From Bacteroidota bacterium (lineage in GTDB: Bacteria; Bacteroidota; Bacteroidia; Cytophagales; Spirosomataceae): a stretch of DNA of 64,000 nt. The notes beneath the pieces were generated by a model, which was given only the letters and a program-made list of their open reading frames with translations, did not search any database and was not told where the DNA came from. Where the stretch lies: positions 310,001 to 374,000 of the forward strand of contig JAIUOF010000003.1 in NCBI GenBank assembly GCA_020161355.1, written 5' to 3'. Made by a program: the position numbers and the translations under genes. This document shows positions 44,693 through 54,456 of the stretch, piece after piece. Positions within the stretch are counted from its first letter, which is position 1; each line of letters starts with the position of its first letter.

Positions 44693-47617
44693 TCTGGTTT
44701 TGAAATAAAATAAACCAGTACCCAGTATCGCTACCAATAATGCTGCCCCAGCATATAGCAACCAATTTTGAGGCTTGGAAAGCGACGATACATCACCGTT
44801 AAGAATAAATCCTGACCAATAATAAGGATGACTTTTTAATGGATTTTTCTTTATAAATTGCCTTTTTGCTTCCGATAATGCCAAATCTTTCGATAAACCA
44901 TCAGAAAGATATTGATAAAAATACCCCATCAACTCGGCGGTTTCTTTGTCAGGCACTTGCCAGAGACTATGAACCAGTGATTTAACGCCTGCATAATTCA
45001 AAGCCCGACTTATACTCATAAGCCCCTCACCGTTCTGAAATTGGCCTACTCCCGTGTTGCAAGCACTCAAAACCACCAATTCTGACGGAAAATTCAATGC
45101 GTATAATTCTCTAAAATATAGCTTCTCCGAATTCTGAAACAATAAACTCGACTGCTCGTAGTCGTTATCGTTGAGTAATGAGTGCATGGCTAAATGATGA
45201 ATCTTACTCTGACCGATGCTATTCAAAAAGTTTTGTTTGGTGGCCGACCCACTTTTAAATATTTGGGAATTTCGGAATGTTTCAGCGATTTTTTCTAATT
45301 CAGAACCAGTATATAGCAATTTTCCATTCAGGTCTCTTGATGCTAATACGTTTTGGCTATATTCGGGAGCAAACCCTGTAAGATTAAGACTATAATCGCC
45401 TGATTTTGATGACGATTCATTCCAAAGTCTAAATGAATAATTGTAAGAAATGTCCGTTTTTGATAATAGCAAATTACCATTTCTGTCGGTCAATGTTTCA
45501 AACGGAATATAGCTCAAGAAATCTTCGGTGATGAAGTCTGTTTTTTCAGAATTGATTTTGAGGGGCTCAATCAAAATTCGATATAATTCTTTTGATAAAT
45601 TACCAAACCCGAAGTCAATTTTTGAAAGTTTTTGATAATAATCATCGCTTAATTTTTTGACACTTTCCTTTGGTCCAAGTTCACGAACCTTTATATCATT
45701 ACCGGAAATCACGTGAGCAAAAACTGTACTATCGCTTACGGTATATTTTACGATAATTCTATCGTTTTTGAGCTTTAGCTGTATCACTTTTATATCAAAA
45801 TTAGATTCCGAAAACCGTTTAAAATCAGGGTTTTGTTGATATAACTCATTTTCAATTTTCACTAACTCTATTTTGGCTGATTCAAGTTCAGTTGTTCCAA
45901 CTTTCCCCGAATTTTCGAGTGAATTTATTCTTAATTGCAATTCATTTTTCTTACTCAAAAGTTCTTTAGAAAGATTCAGATTTTCCTCATTTTTCAATAT
46001 GAATCGCTGCCAAAGATGCTGAGAACCAATACTTTCGAGCATATTCAGCGAGACATAAAGTTCGGTTTTATCCGTATTATTTTTAGCATCGGCATAGAGC
46101 AAACCTTCTTTAATATTTCTTAGATACTGATCAAGTGTTGGATTAAAAATGCCTTTTCGATAATATCTTTCAAACATAGCCGCTGCCAAATAATAGAAAT
46201 GCTTCATGATCTTCAAATCGGCCTTTTTCCGGCCATTCAATTCATAAATTTTTCTATAAGCCAAGCCTGAGTGAATAAAAATATTGATATAATAAGTTGA
46301 AGAAATATCTCCAAAATCAGAAACCTGGATTTGAGAAAAGTTTCTGTCTTTTTTAATCATCAATTTATAAACTTCCTGCAAAACCTTGATGGCCTCAACC
46401 GGTCGATTAAGATTAGCCAATAATTCAGCCTTGAGTATGCTTAATGTCAAAAAACTTGTGCCTTTCCCATCATAACTAAGTGATTTGAGGCTATTTTTAG
46501 TAAAGTTGAGCGATTTCGAATAAACTTTTTGCTCGTAATGAATCATAGCATACGCAGCTTGTGCCTTCATTTTTTCAAAATCACTTTTTGCAATCTTTTC
46601 CGAAATGGCATTGAACCTCAATGCATTTGCAAAGTCTCCTTTTGTTCGCGAGGCATAAGATGCAGCATCATAGGCCGCAGGTAAAACATAAAATTCTTTT
46701 TCGTAATAATCTTTGGGGCAATTTTTGAAAATTTCTTCCAGTGAATTTAAATGGAAATTTATTTTGGAGAGCTCATAAAACTGACCGTAGAACCGAACAC
46801 TGCTCAGGTGAAACATCGTGCGGGCGTGTATGTCATCATGTTTGCCTTTTGGTGTAAATTTACCACTCGAAAAACGCAAGAAATGTTCGTTCATGATTGC
46901 TTCAAATTCCTTCTGCAACTTTTTGGTTTTATCCAAATCACCATAACTCAAAAAATCATAAATTGTATTATTGTAAGAAGACGATAAGATATCTACATCT
47001 TGACGGTAGTACTTAGACCAGATTTGAAGTGACTTCTCATTGATGTTTAAAGCCTCTCGTATCAATCCGACTTTATCATAACTAAATGCCAAATTGTTGT
47101 ATGCCAAAGCTGTCGCATAATGATTTTGCATTTTATTGGACTCAAGTACTTTAATGGCTGATTTATAAACATTTACTGCATCAGTATATTCACTATTTTC
47201 GCCTAATTCAATTAGCAGGATTCCATCATGTATAGTTTTTTTTCGCTTTACACCTTCCAGTTTTTTCAGAAAATCAACCGCTTCACTCCATTTTTCTTGC
47301 CCACGCAATACCCTCGCTTGGGTGAGATTTATATAGAATTCAATACTTTTCTTTTTTGTACTTTTCTTGTAATCAGCTAAAACTTTTTCAAATAAAGTTT
47401 TAGCTTTTTCAATCTCTTGCGATTGTAATAAAAAATTAACTTGGGCATTATCTAAAAGAATCCGGTTTTCGGGGATATTCTGCGGTGAGGCTTTTCTCAG
47501 AACGATTTCTTCTTTGTAGTATCCACAAAAGTGAAGGCTATCGGCTTTGAAAACCAAGTTTGATTGTGAAAAAACAGAATTTGAAAATAATAAGAATATA
47601 AATATTGCTGTCTTCAT
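44678..47617 (-). CDS. Secreted/anchored TPR-CHAT protein
   Basis: About 979 residues from the ATG at 47617 (signal peptide MKTAIFIFLLFSNSVFS). Residues 20-500 are TPR repeats, then a coiled coil, then a CHAT domain with caspase-like His (HHLAMHSL) and Cys (VLSACNTG), followed by a C-terminal membrane helix (LLYAGAALLVAILGTGLFYF) and short basic tail. CHAT domains are caspase-like proteases, often switched on by TPR-sensed signals. An upstream start at 47707 is rejected because it would bury the signal peptide. It is convergent with a sigma/anti-sigma pair. Confidence 0.9.
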   Translation of the reverse strand: MKTAIFIFLLFSNSVFSQSNLVFKADSLHFCGYYKEEIVLRKASPQNIPENRILLDNAQVNFLLQSQEIEKAKTLFEKVLADYKKSTKKKSIEFYINLTQARVLRGQEKWSEAVDFLKKLEGVKRKKTIHDGILLIELGENSEYTDAVNVYKSAIKVLESNKMQNHYATALAYNNLAFSYDKVGLIREALNINEKSLQIWSKYYRQDVDILSSSYNNTIYDFLSYGDLDKTKKLQKEFEAIMNEHFLRFSSGKFTPKGKHDDIHARTMFHLSSVRFYGQFYELSKINFHLNSLEEIFKNCPKDYYEKEFYVLPAAYDAASYASRTKGDFANALRFNAISEKIAKSDFEKMKAQAAYAMIHYEQKVYSKSLNFTKNSLKSLSYDGKGTSFLTLSILKAELLANLNRPVEAIKVLQEVYKLMIKKDRNFSQIQVSDFGDISSTYYINIFIHSGLAYRKIYELNGRKKADLKIMKHFYYLAAAMFERYYRKGIFNPTLDQYLRNIKEGLLYADAKNNTDKTELYVSLNMLESIGSQHLWQRFILKNEENLNLSKELLSKKNELQLRINSLENSGKVGTTELESAKIELVKIENELYQQNPDFKRFSESNFDIKVIQLKLKNDRIIVKYTVSDSTVFAHVISGNDIKVRELGPKESVKKLSDDYYQKLSKIDFGFGNLSKELYRILIEPLKINSEKTDFITEDFLSYIPFETLTDRNGNLLLSKTDISYNYSFRLWNESSSKSGDYSLNLTGFAPEYSQNVLASRDLNGKLLYTGSELEKIAETFRNSQIFKSGSATKQNFLNSIGQSKIHHLAMHSLLNDNDYEQSSLLFQNSEKLYFRELYALNFPSELVVLSACNTGVGQFQNGEGLMSISRALNYAGVKSLVHSLWQVPDKETAELMGYFYQYLSDGLSKDLALSEAKRQFIKKNPLKSHPYYWSGFILNGDVSSLSKPQNWLLYAGAALLVAILGTGLFYFKTRSKAA

Positions 47618-47769
47618 AGTCATTGAGCACAATTCCAATCGTTGGTTCCAATGACGCAAGATATTGCTCATAATCTCTTTATACAAGACTAAATTCCCTA
47701 AAGCCACTAAACTTTTATTTTAAGGTTTTCCGGATTTATATTTTACAAGCAAAAAACAGCATTTTTGAT

Positions 47770-47777
47770 TAATTTTG
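47770..47777 (+). promoter_or_regulatory. Putative -7 promoter element of the DUF2490 gene
   Basis: TAATTTTG followed by C fits TAnnTTTG, 20 bases before the start codon. Confidence 0.45.
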
Positions 47778-47797
47778 CAGAAAAAAATCTCTGATTA

Positions 47798-48538
47798 TTG
47801 GTGAATAAACTGACAGGAACTCTTTTTACTCTTTTTTTACTGATTTTGATTCCTAATACTGTTTTATCCCAAAACCACATCACCCATCAAAATCTGATGT
47901 GGTTTAGAGCGATGACCAATGCAACATTGAGCAAGAAATTTTTTCTGGTTAACGAAATCGACAATCGTCGGTTTATTGACGGGAATATTCAGCATCATAC
48001 CATCCAGCATAATCACCTTCATTATAAAGTAAACCCGAAGTTTGATGTGGCATGGGGACAGACCTTCTCCTGGCAAAGTCCGCAATTTCCAGATGCCGAA
48101 AAAAAACTTGTGATTCCAGAAATCAGGCCCTTTCAGGAATTTAATTTTTCGGAAAATTCAATGAAAAACATAATATTCTCCACAAGAATAAGGATTGATG
48201 AACGTTTTATCCGAAAAAATGATGGTGTGCAATTGCTCGATGGCTACAATTTTAATTTTCGCTACCGTACCCGTTTCCAAATGCAGATTTTGATAGGTAA
48301 AAAGAAAAAAGACAATGTCAAAATAATAGATGAATTAATGTTGAATTCCGGCAAAAATGTTAATTTTTTTGACCAGAACAGAGTTTATTTTGGCTTTGAA
48401 AAATTTTTATTGAAAAATACTTCGCTCGAAATGGGGTATTTGCGATGGTATCAGCAAAGACAGACAATTGACACCTACTTTCAAAGAGATATTATTAGAT
48501 TTACTCTGCTACAAAAACTCAATTTCACAAAAAAATGA
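47798..48538 (+). CDS. DUF2490 outer-membrane protein
   Basis: 246 residues with a signal peptide (LFTLFLLILIPNTVLSQ) and a DUF2490 beta-barrel: alternating aromatic strands such as FFLVNEIDNRRFI, HYKVNPKFDVAWGQTF and a final strand RDIIRFTLLQKLNF. Outer membrane; function unknown. The start is TTG (47798) or GTG (47801); no ATG is available near the signal peptide. A response regulator follows after 38 bases. Confidence 0.82.
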   Translation: MVNKLTGTLFTLFLLILIPNTVLSQNHITHQNLMWFRAMTNATLSKKFFLVNEIDNRRFIDGNIQHHTIQHNHLHYKVNPKFDVAWGQTFSWQSPQFPDAEKKLVIPEIRPFQEFNFSENSMKNIIFSTRIRIDERFIRKNDGVQLLDGYNFNFRYRTRFQMQILIGKKKKDNVKIIDELMLNSGKNVNFFDQNRVYFGFEKFLLKNTSLEMGYLRWYQQRQTIDTYFQRDIIRFTLLQKLNFTKK

Positions 48539-48576
48539 TATATTCACATTCAAATGCTTATTAATTCAGGAAAATT

Positions 48577-49251
48577 ATGAAAATATTACTGGTAGAGGAC
48601 GAGCCCAAAACTTTGCAACTCATCAAGGAAGGTTTGGAGCAACACCAATTGGAAGTTGATATCGCTTACGATGGACTCTTAGGCTTGACATTAGCTCAAA
48701 GAAATTATTATGATCTTATTATTTCTGATATTATTCTGCCTGAACTCAACGGCTTGCAGCTTTGTAAAAAAATAAGGGAGCAAAATATTGCCACTCCGAT
48801 ATTGTTACTCACCGCCATGAGTACGCCCGAAGACATTGTGACTGGTCTTGACGCCGGTGCCGACGATTACTTGCCCAAGCCTTTCGAATTTGCAGTATTA
48901 ATGGCCAGAGTCAGGGCATTGACCCGCCGGAGTTCTAATTCTGCTTCTACTGCAAACATTCTCAGAATGGCCGATCTGGAACTCAATCTTGATTCTAAAT
49001 TGGTTAAAAGGGGAGGTAAAGAAATTCTCCTTACCGCTAAAGAATTTAACCTCCTGGAGTATTTTCTCCGAAACCCGGGACGAGTGATTAGTAAAGTAGA
49101 ACTGGCTGAAAAGATTTGGGATATCACGTTCGATACCGGCACCAACGTAATTGAAGTTTTTGTGAATTTTCTCAGAAAAAAAATCGATAAAGACTTTGAC
49201 AAGAAACTGCTTCATACCCAAATCGGCATGGGTTATGTGATGAAAGAATGA
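48577..49251 (+). CDS. OmpR-family response regulator
   Basis: 224 residues: receiver (1-118; phospho-acceptor Asp51 in SDIILPELNG, conserved Lys in LPKPFEF) and winged-helix DNA-binding domain (125-224; LTAKEFNLLEYFLRNPGRVISK, TNVIEVFVNFLRKKID, QIGMGYVMK) of the PhoB/CusR type. No kinase lies next to it in the window, so it is an orphan here and its signal is unknown. It follows DUF2490 and may be expressed with it. Confidence 0.95.
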   Translation: MKILLVEDEPKTLQLIKEGLEQHQLEVDIAYDGLLGLTLAQRNYYDLIISDIILPELNGLQLCKKIREQNIATPILLLTAMSTPEDIVTGLDAGADDYLPKPFEFAVLMARVRALTRRSSNSASTANILRMADLELNLDSKLVKRGGKEILLTAKEFNLLEYFLRNPGRVISKVELAEKIWDITFDTGTNVIEVFVNFLRKKIDKDFDKKLLHTQIGMGYVMKE

Positions 49252-49352
49252 ATACTTTTTCTTAAAAAATTGTTAAAGATTTGGATTGGTAGAATTTTTG
49301 AAGAAATATTACCTTTCAGATTTCTATTTTAATAATTATAGTTGAGTCCAAG

Positions 49353-49386
49353 TTTGTCAGCAATTAAACTATATCAGCTATTTTTG
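49353..49386 (+). promoter_or_regulatory. Candidate Bacteroidetes promoter of cysS
   Basis: TTTG (49353-49356) as the -33 element, 22 bases, then TATTTTTG (49379-49386) as the -7 element. The start codon follows 22 bases later. Confidence 0.55.
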
Positions 49387-49408
49387 TATTCATTTTTCAA
49401 TTTTCTCA

Positions 49409-50899
49409 ATGCAAAAACTCAAGATTTACAATACACTTTCCAGACAAAAAGAAGAATTTGAACCTATAACTCCCGGCTACGTGGGCATGTATGTGTGCGG
49501 ACCTACCGTGTACAACAATGTGCATCTGGGCAATGTGCGTACTTTCCTTACTTTTGATATTCTTTATCGATATCTCACCAATATCGGCTATAAAGTACGA
49601 TATGTAAGAAACATAACCGATGTAGGTCATTTAGTAGGAGATGGCGATGAGGGCGAAGACAAAATTGGAAAAATGGCGAAGCTCGAAAAGATAGAGCCCA
49701 TGGAGATTGTCCAACGCTATACCAACGATTTCCATCATGTACTCGAACAGTTCAATTTCCTGCCTCCAAATATTGAACCCTCGGCAACCGGCCACATGGT
49801 TGAGCAGATTGAAGCCGTAAAAGACCTGATAGACAAAGGCTTGGCCTATGAATCAAATGGGTCGGTTTACTTTGACATTAACAAATACAACGGAGAAGGA
49901 AACAATTATGGGAAACTTTCGGGAAGAATACTCGAAGACCTCCTCAACGAGACCCGAGAATTAGACGGACAAGCTGAAAAACGCAATCCGCTGGACTTTG
50001 CCATCTGGAAAAAAGCAGCTCCAGAGCACATCATGCAGTGGCCGAGCCCCTGGGGAATGGGTTTCCCCGGCTGGCATCTGGAATGTACCTGCATGAGCAC
50101 CAAGTACCTTGGAAAACAATTTGATATTCACGGTGGAGGCATGGATTTGAAATTCCCGCATCATGAATGTGAGATAGCACAGGGTGTTGGACTTACCGGG
50201 CAAGATCCCGTAAAATATTGGATGCACTCCAATATGCTCACTGTCAATGGCCAAAAGATGTCAAAGTCACTGGGCAACAGCTTTTTACCCGCTGAATTAT
50301 TTGCCGGTGCCCATCCGCTGCTTGATCAAGCTTACAGCCCGATGACCGTAAGGTTTTTTATGCTTCAATCGCAGTATCGTAGCACCCTTGATTTTTCTAA
50401 CGATGCTCTGAAAGCTGCTCAAAAAGCATTCCGAAGACTTTTAAATGGATTTAGAGTATCAAAAACGCTGGTTTATTCCGAAAATCCAGAGGTTGCGATT
50501 GATGAGAAGAAGAAAACTGAAATTGAAAAGGCAATAGAAGGATTTTATGAAGCACTAAATGACGACCTTAATACCGCAGTGGCTTTGGCACAGATGTTTA
50601 CAATGCTCAAATATATAAACATGCTGTATATGAACCAACTCCAACCTGCTGCTTTAGGGCGGGAGACCTTCGAAAGTCTGATTTCCAAATTTGAGATTTT
50701 CTTTGAAAAAATACTTGGTTTAAAAGAAGAAAAAGCCCAAAACGACGAAGTTGTGCTGTTGGGTATGCTTGAATTGTACCGTGAATACAAACTCAATCAG
50801 CAATACGAAAAAGTAGATCAGATCAGAAACTATTTCAAAGCCAACAACATGGTCATAAAAGACCTGAAACACCGGATTGACTGGGCCTGGGAAGAGTAG
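49409..50899 (+). CDS. cysS: Cysteinyl-tRNA synthetase
   Basis: 496 residues, the usual length. Class I synthetase that charges tRNA-Cys in the cytoplasm. Motifs: VCGPTVYNNVHLGN (Zn-ligand Cys30, HLGN as HIGH), GWHLECTCM and HHECE as further zinc ligands, and KMSKSLGN as the KMSKS loop. Single-gene transcript with promoter and terminator. Confidence 0.98.
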   Translation: MQKLKIYNTLSRQKEEFEPITPGYVGMYVCGPTVYNNVHLGNVRTFLTFDILYRYLTNIGYKVRYVRNITDVGHLVGDGDEGEDKIGKMAKLEKIEPMEIVQRYTNDFHHVLEQFNFLPPNIEPSATGHMVEQIEAVKDLIDKGLAYESNGSVYFDINKYNGEGNNYGKLSGRILEDLLNETRELDGQAEKRNPLDFAIWKKAAPEHIMQWPSPWGMGFPGWHLECTCMSTKYLGKQFDIHGGGMDLKFPHHECEIAQGVGLTGQDPVKYWMHSNMLTVNGQKMSKSLGNSFLPAELFAGAHPLLDQAYSPMTVRFFMLQSQYRSTLDFSNDALKAAQKAFRRLLNGFRVSKTLVYSENPEVAIDEKKKTEIEKAIEGFYEALNDDLNTAVALAQMFTMLKYINMLYMNQLQPAALGRETFESLISKFEIFFEKILGLKEEKAQNDEVVLLGMLELYREYKLNQQYEKVDQIRNYFKANNMVIKDLKHRIDWAWEE

Positions 50900-50903
50900 A
50901 GAA

Positions 50904-50941
50904 AAGAAGAGGTTGCCCAAACGGTAACCTCTTCTTTTTTT
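50904..50941 (+). terminator. Terminator after cysS
   Basis: AAGAAGAGGTT (50904-50914) pairs with AACCTCTTCTT (50926-50936), then a T run. It may also serve the convergent transporter gene. Confidence 0.85.
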
Positions 50942-50958
50942 AACAAGAATTTCAAAAT

Positions 50959-52245
50959 TTAATACAAAAGACCCGCAAAAGTCGCAGAAAGTAAAGAAGC
51001 CATACTTCCACCTATTACAGCTTTGATTCCAAACTCAGAAAGTGTCTTTCTTTGTCCAGGAGCAAGTGATCCTATTCCCCCAATCTGTATTCCAATTGAA
51101 GCAAAATTGGCAAAACCACAAAGCATATAGGTGGCCATTACAATTGATTTTTTCTCCGTAAAATGAATAGCATTAGCAGCATTTTTCAACTCTGCCAGCT
51201 GTACATATCCCACAAACTCTGAAGCAGCAAGCTTAATACCCAGCAATTGTCCCATCAACATCATATCCTCTTTGGCAACCCCTATCAACCACATCAGAGG
51301 AGAAAATACGGTACCTAATACAAACTCCAGGGAGAATTTCTTATAAGGTGTGTGAGCAGCAATAATATCATTTAGTCCTGTAAATGTTCCTATTACATCT
51401 CCCATAATATAATTTATCATAGCAATAAATGCAATAAATACCAATAACATTGCCGCTACATTGGCAGCCAGCTTAAGCCCCTCAGTGGTACCTGTAGCAA
51501 TTGCATCCAGAACATTTGATCCGATTTTATCTTTTGTAACTTCCACAGAAGAATCAATGATTTCGGTCTGGGGATATAAAATTTTTGATACCACTATGGC
51601 ACCGGGAGCCGCCATTACAGAAGCTGCTAACAAATGACGGGCATATTCTGCTTCTGCTACAGGATCACCATTGCCCAGAAAACCAATATAGGCAGCCAAT
51701 ACTCCACCTGCCAGCGTTGCCATACCGGCTATCATCACCAGGAGTATTTCGGAGCGGTTCATTTTTTCAAGATAGGCCTTAATCATAAGTGGAGCTTCTG
51801 TTTGACCCAGAAAAATATTTCCTGCCACGCAAAGCCCTTCGGCTCCTGAAACTGCCAATAGCTTGGTCAATACTTTTGCAAAGCCTTTTACGACCACCTG
51901 AATTACACCCAAATAAAACAACAGAGAAGTAAGAGCTGAAAAGAAAATAATAGTGGGTATCACCTGAAAAAGAAATACATAGCCAAAGCTTTTTACATTC
52001 ATCATGTTGCCAAGTAAAAACTCGCTTCCGGCACGTGTAAAGTTAAGTACCTGAACAAAAATGCTGCCCACAAAATTGAAAGCTTTTTCAACCACCGGCA
52101 CTTTCAACACCCCAAACGCAAGTATTAATTGAGCCAAAAGCCCTATGCCAACAACTTTAAAATTGATGGCTTTGCGGTTACTTGACAGCAAATATGCAAT
52201 TCCCAATAAGGCTACAATGCCCAAAATCCCTGTAAATCTTCCCAT
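50959..52245 (-). CDS. Concentrative nucleoside transporter (NupC/CNT family)
   Basis: 428 residues, about ten helices. Family signatures: GQTEAPLMIKAYL, MATLAGGVLAAYIGFLG and the VPFVG-like region at the N-terminus. It imports nucleosides with Na+ or H+ across the inner membrane. Close to the NupC type used for salvage. Monocistronic, convergent with cysS. Confidence 0.95.
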   Translation of the reverse strand: MGRFTGILGIVALLGIAYLLSSNRKAINFKVVGIGLLAQLILAFGVLKVPVVEKAFNFVGSIFVQVLNFTRAGSEFLLGNMMNVKSFGYVFLFQVIPTIIFFSALTSLLFYLGVIQVVVKGFAKVLTKLLAVSGAEGLCVAGNIFLGQTEAPLMIKAYLEKMNRSEILLVMIAGMATLAGGVLAAYIGFLGNGDPVAEAEYARHLLAASVMAAPGAIVVSKILYPQTEIIDSSVEVTKDKIGSNVLDAIATGTTEGLKLAANVAAMLLVFIAFIAMINYIMGDVIGTFTGLNDIIAAHTPYKKFSLEFVLGTVFSPLMWLIGVAKEDMMLMGQLLGIKLAASEFVGYVQLAELKNAANAIHFTEKKSIVMATYMLCGFANFASIGIQIGGIGSLAPGQRKTLSEFGIKAVIGGSMASLLSATFAGLLY

Positions 52246-52335
52246 TAATGTGTTTAAAAATGTGAATTAAATACATTTTTAAGAGAAATGAAAGATATTA
52301 GCTGAATATGAAGAAATTGTTAAACCGTGAAAAAA

Positions 52336-52368
52336 CAAAAATACCGAAAGCTACAAGCCTCCGGTATC
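52336..52368 (-). terminator. Terminator of the amidase gene
   Basis: On the minus strand ATACCG and CGGTAT (52341-52346, 52362-52367) enclose an inner AGGCT/AGCTT stem, followed by TTTTTGTTTTTT. Confidence 0.65.
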
Positions 52369-52394
52369 TTAAAATTGTATGTGAAGTAATAATC

Positions 52395-53219
52395 CTAGTT
52401 GTCAAGTAATCCTGCGAGAAACCAGTTGGCTATCGCTTGTCGGTTGTCAGGAATGAGCAGCCTTTTGCGGTCGTACTCATTCGTAATATTCCCGAGTTCG
52501 ATAAATACTACAGGGGCTTTGGAGGCAGTTATGGTCCAAAGTGATCGGGGTTTAACTTCTCCGTTGTAGCCACGGCCTTTCTGCTTGGCCTCGTATTTAT
52601 CTTTGATGGTTGAATACATCCCTTCTGCCAATCTCTTGCTTTCGGGCTTGTTTTCATTGTAATAAAAGAAAATATCCACTTTATGATCGGTATATCTTGA
52701 GTCAACGTGGGTTTCTATTACCCGCTGAATCTCATATCCTTTAGCTTTGTTTTCTTCATATAATGCATTAATAATCTGTGTCCTTTGTCTTAATCTTTGC
52801 GATTGATTCAAGGGTATCTTTTCTCCTCCCCACACTACTTCGTCGGTATCCACAGCCAAATATTCCTCATCTCTTATCCCATCGTTTTCATCTCTTACGA
52901 TCATATATACCTTGGCTCCATGGGTAATCAGATTTTTCGCTAGCCTCAAACTTACATCATAAGCGTATTCATCTTCAGCCACCATATTTCCATTTACCTG
53001 TGTGTTGGCTCCGGGGTCAGGGCCACCATGACCGCTTACGATATAATATACATGATCTTTAAGTTCCTGTCCTACAATTGGGGTGAGGGAATGGTCATCA
53101 CCAAAAAGGGCGTAGTTTGCAGTAGTTAATCCGGCAGTTTTCTTAGGCTTTTTATCATCTACACTTCCAAAAAGCAGAAAAGTTATTAGGTTTAGACCTA
53201 AAGTAAATAATAATCTCAT
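52395..53219 (-). CDS. N-acetylmuramoyl-L-alanine amidase (Amidase_3)
   Basis: 274 residues, signal peptide (1-18), then an Amidase_3 domain: zinc ligands His in GHGGPDPGA, Glu in EDEYAYDVSLRLA and His in ETHVDSR, and the catalytic Glu in FIELGNITNEYDRK. It cuts the bond between muramic acid and the peptide stem in the periplasm, in cell division or wall turnover. No SPOR or LysM domain is present, and the extra segment with DDHSLTPIVG at the N-terminus is unassigned. Confidence 0.9.
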   Translation of the reverse strand: MRLLFTLGLNLITFLLFGSVDDKKPKKTAGLTTANYALFGDDHSLTPIVGQELKDHVYYIVSGHGGPDPGANTQVNGNMVAEDEYAYDVSLRLAKNLITHGAKVYMIVRDENDGIRDEEYLAVDTDEVVWGGEKIPLNQSQRLRQRTQIINALYEENKAKGYEIQRVIETHVDSRYTDHKVDIFFYYNENKPESKRLAEGMYSTIKDKYEAKQKGRGYNGEVKPRSLWTITASKAPVVFIELGNITNEYDRKRLLIPDNRQAIANWFLAGLLDN

Positions 53220-53319
53220 TAGCGTAAAGTTTATTAGAAAAGCTCACAGACATTGTCTGCTTGTATTTCATAAAATTCAAATACTGTGCCAAAAAATTAT
53301 TTTTTTCATTCATTAAACT

Positions 53320-53327
53320 TATTTTTG
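53320..53327 (+). promoter_or_regulatory. Putative -7 promoter element of the M28 peptidase gene
   Basis: TATTTTTG fits TAnnTTTG, 21 bases before the ATG at 53349, which supports that start over the in-frame upstream codon at 53286. Confidence 0.45.
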
Positions 53328-53348
53328 TTAAAATTTAATTCAAAAACA

Positions 53349-54368
53349 ATGTACAAAAACACATTAAAGTATTCATTTATAATATTTTATGTTTTATTTA
53401 GTTTTTCTTGTAAAAAATCAAATAATACCTCTGAAAGTCAATCCACCGAAACAGAAAACACAACCAAAGCCGCAAAAAATGCTCCAGTATTTTCAGCTGA
53501 TTCGGCTTTTTTATTTACAGAAAAACAGGTTGCTTTTGGTCCGCGGGTACCCGGTACTGCTGCATCACAGAAATGTGGGGATTGGCTGGTGACAAAATTC
53601 AAATCCTATAATCTTGAAGTAACAGAGCAAAAATTCAATGCCGTTTTATATAATGGAAAAACGGTTCCTTCCAGAAATATTATAGCAAGCTATAACCCAA
53701 AAGCTGCCAAAAGGATTATTCTCGCCTCCCACTGGGACTCCAGGCCGTTTGGAGATAAAGACAAAACCATTAAAAACAAAGCCATTGACGGAGCCAACGA
53801 TGGAGCAAGCAGTGTGGCGGTCTTAATCGAACTCGCAAGGATTATAAGTGCAGACAGCCTGAACTTCGGCATCGACTTTATTCTTTTTGATTCGGAAGAT
53901 TGGGGAGTACCCAATGACTACACCGGAGATGTAAAGCATGAATATAGTGGCTATTGCCTGGGATCAGAATATTGGGCAAAAAATCCTCACAAAGTGGGCT
54001 ATACTGCCTATTTTGGTATCTTACTTGACATGGTAGGTGCTGAAGGAGCTACCTTTAAAAAGGAAGGCCTATCTATGCAGGCGGCACCATCTATAGTTCA
54101 AAAAGTTTGGAATACTGCATCACAGTTAGGGTTTAGCAATTATTTCATCGAAGCAGATTTACAAGGACTAACAGACGACCATGCCCCTGTAAATACCATT
54201 GCCAAAATACCTATGATTGACATTATTGACACCAGAAATACTGATAATTTGTTTTTTGACCACCACCATACCATGCAGGATAATATGAGTATAATAAATA
54301 AAAACACCCTGAAAGCAGTTGGACAAACCATGATCCAGGTTTTATATAATGAGTCAACAGAAATGTAA
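53349..54368 (+). CDS. M28-family lipoprotein, glutaminyl-cyclase-like
   Basis: About 339 residues from the ATG at 53349, giving a lipoprotein signal (FYVLFSFSC). M28 fold with metal ligands His in SHWDSRP, Asp in GANDGASS, Glu in DSEDWG, Asp in LLDMVGAEG and His in DDHAPV. The residues around HWDSRP and the DLQGLTDDHAPVN region match glutaminyl-peptide cyclases better than aminopeptidases, so it may form N-terminal pyroglutamate on exported proteins. Located in the periplasm on the outer or inner membrane. Confidence 0.88.
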   Translation: MYKNTLKYSFIIFYVLFSFSCKKSNNTSESQSTETENTTKAAKNAPVFSADSAFLFTEKQVAFGPRVPGTAASQKCGDWLVTKFKSYNLEVTEQKFNAVLYNGKTVPSRNIIASYNPKAAKRIILASHWDSRPFGDKDKTIKNKAIDGANDGASSVAVLIELARIISADSLNFGIDFILFDSEDWGVPNDYTGDVKHEYSGYCLGSEYWAKNPHKVGYTAYFGILLDMVGAEGATFKKEGLSMQAAPSIVQKVWNTASQLGFSNYFIEADLQGLTDDHAPVNTIAKIPMIDIIDTRNTDNLFFDHHHTMQDNMSIINKNTLKAVGQTMIQVLYNESTEM

Positions 54369-54426
54369 TTTTGAGTACTACAGTTTATTATTCTAAAAAA
54401 CCTGGAATGAGAGATACAAATATTAG

Positions 54427-54434
54427 TATTTTTG
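54427..54434 (+). promoter_or_regulatory. Putative -7 promoter element of trpA
   Basis: TATTTTTG followed by C fits TAnnTTTG, 22 bases before the start codon. No clear -33 element. Confidence 0.5.
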
Positions 54435-54456
54435 CATTTTCCAAAAAATCGATTGA

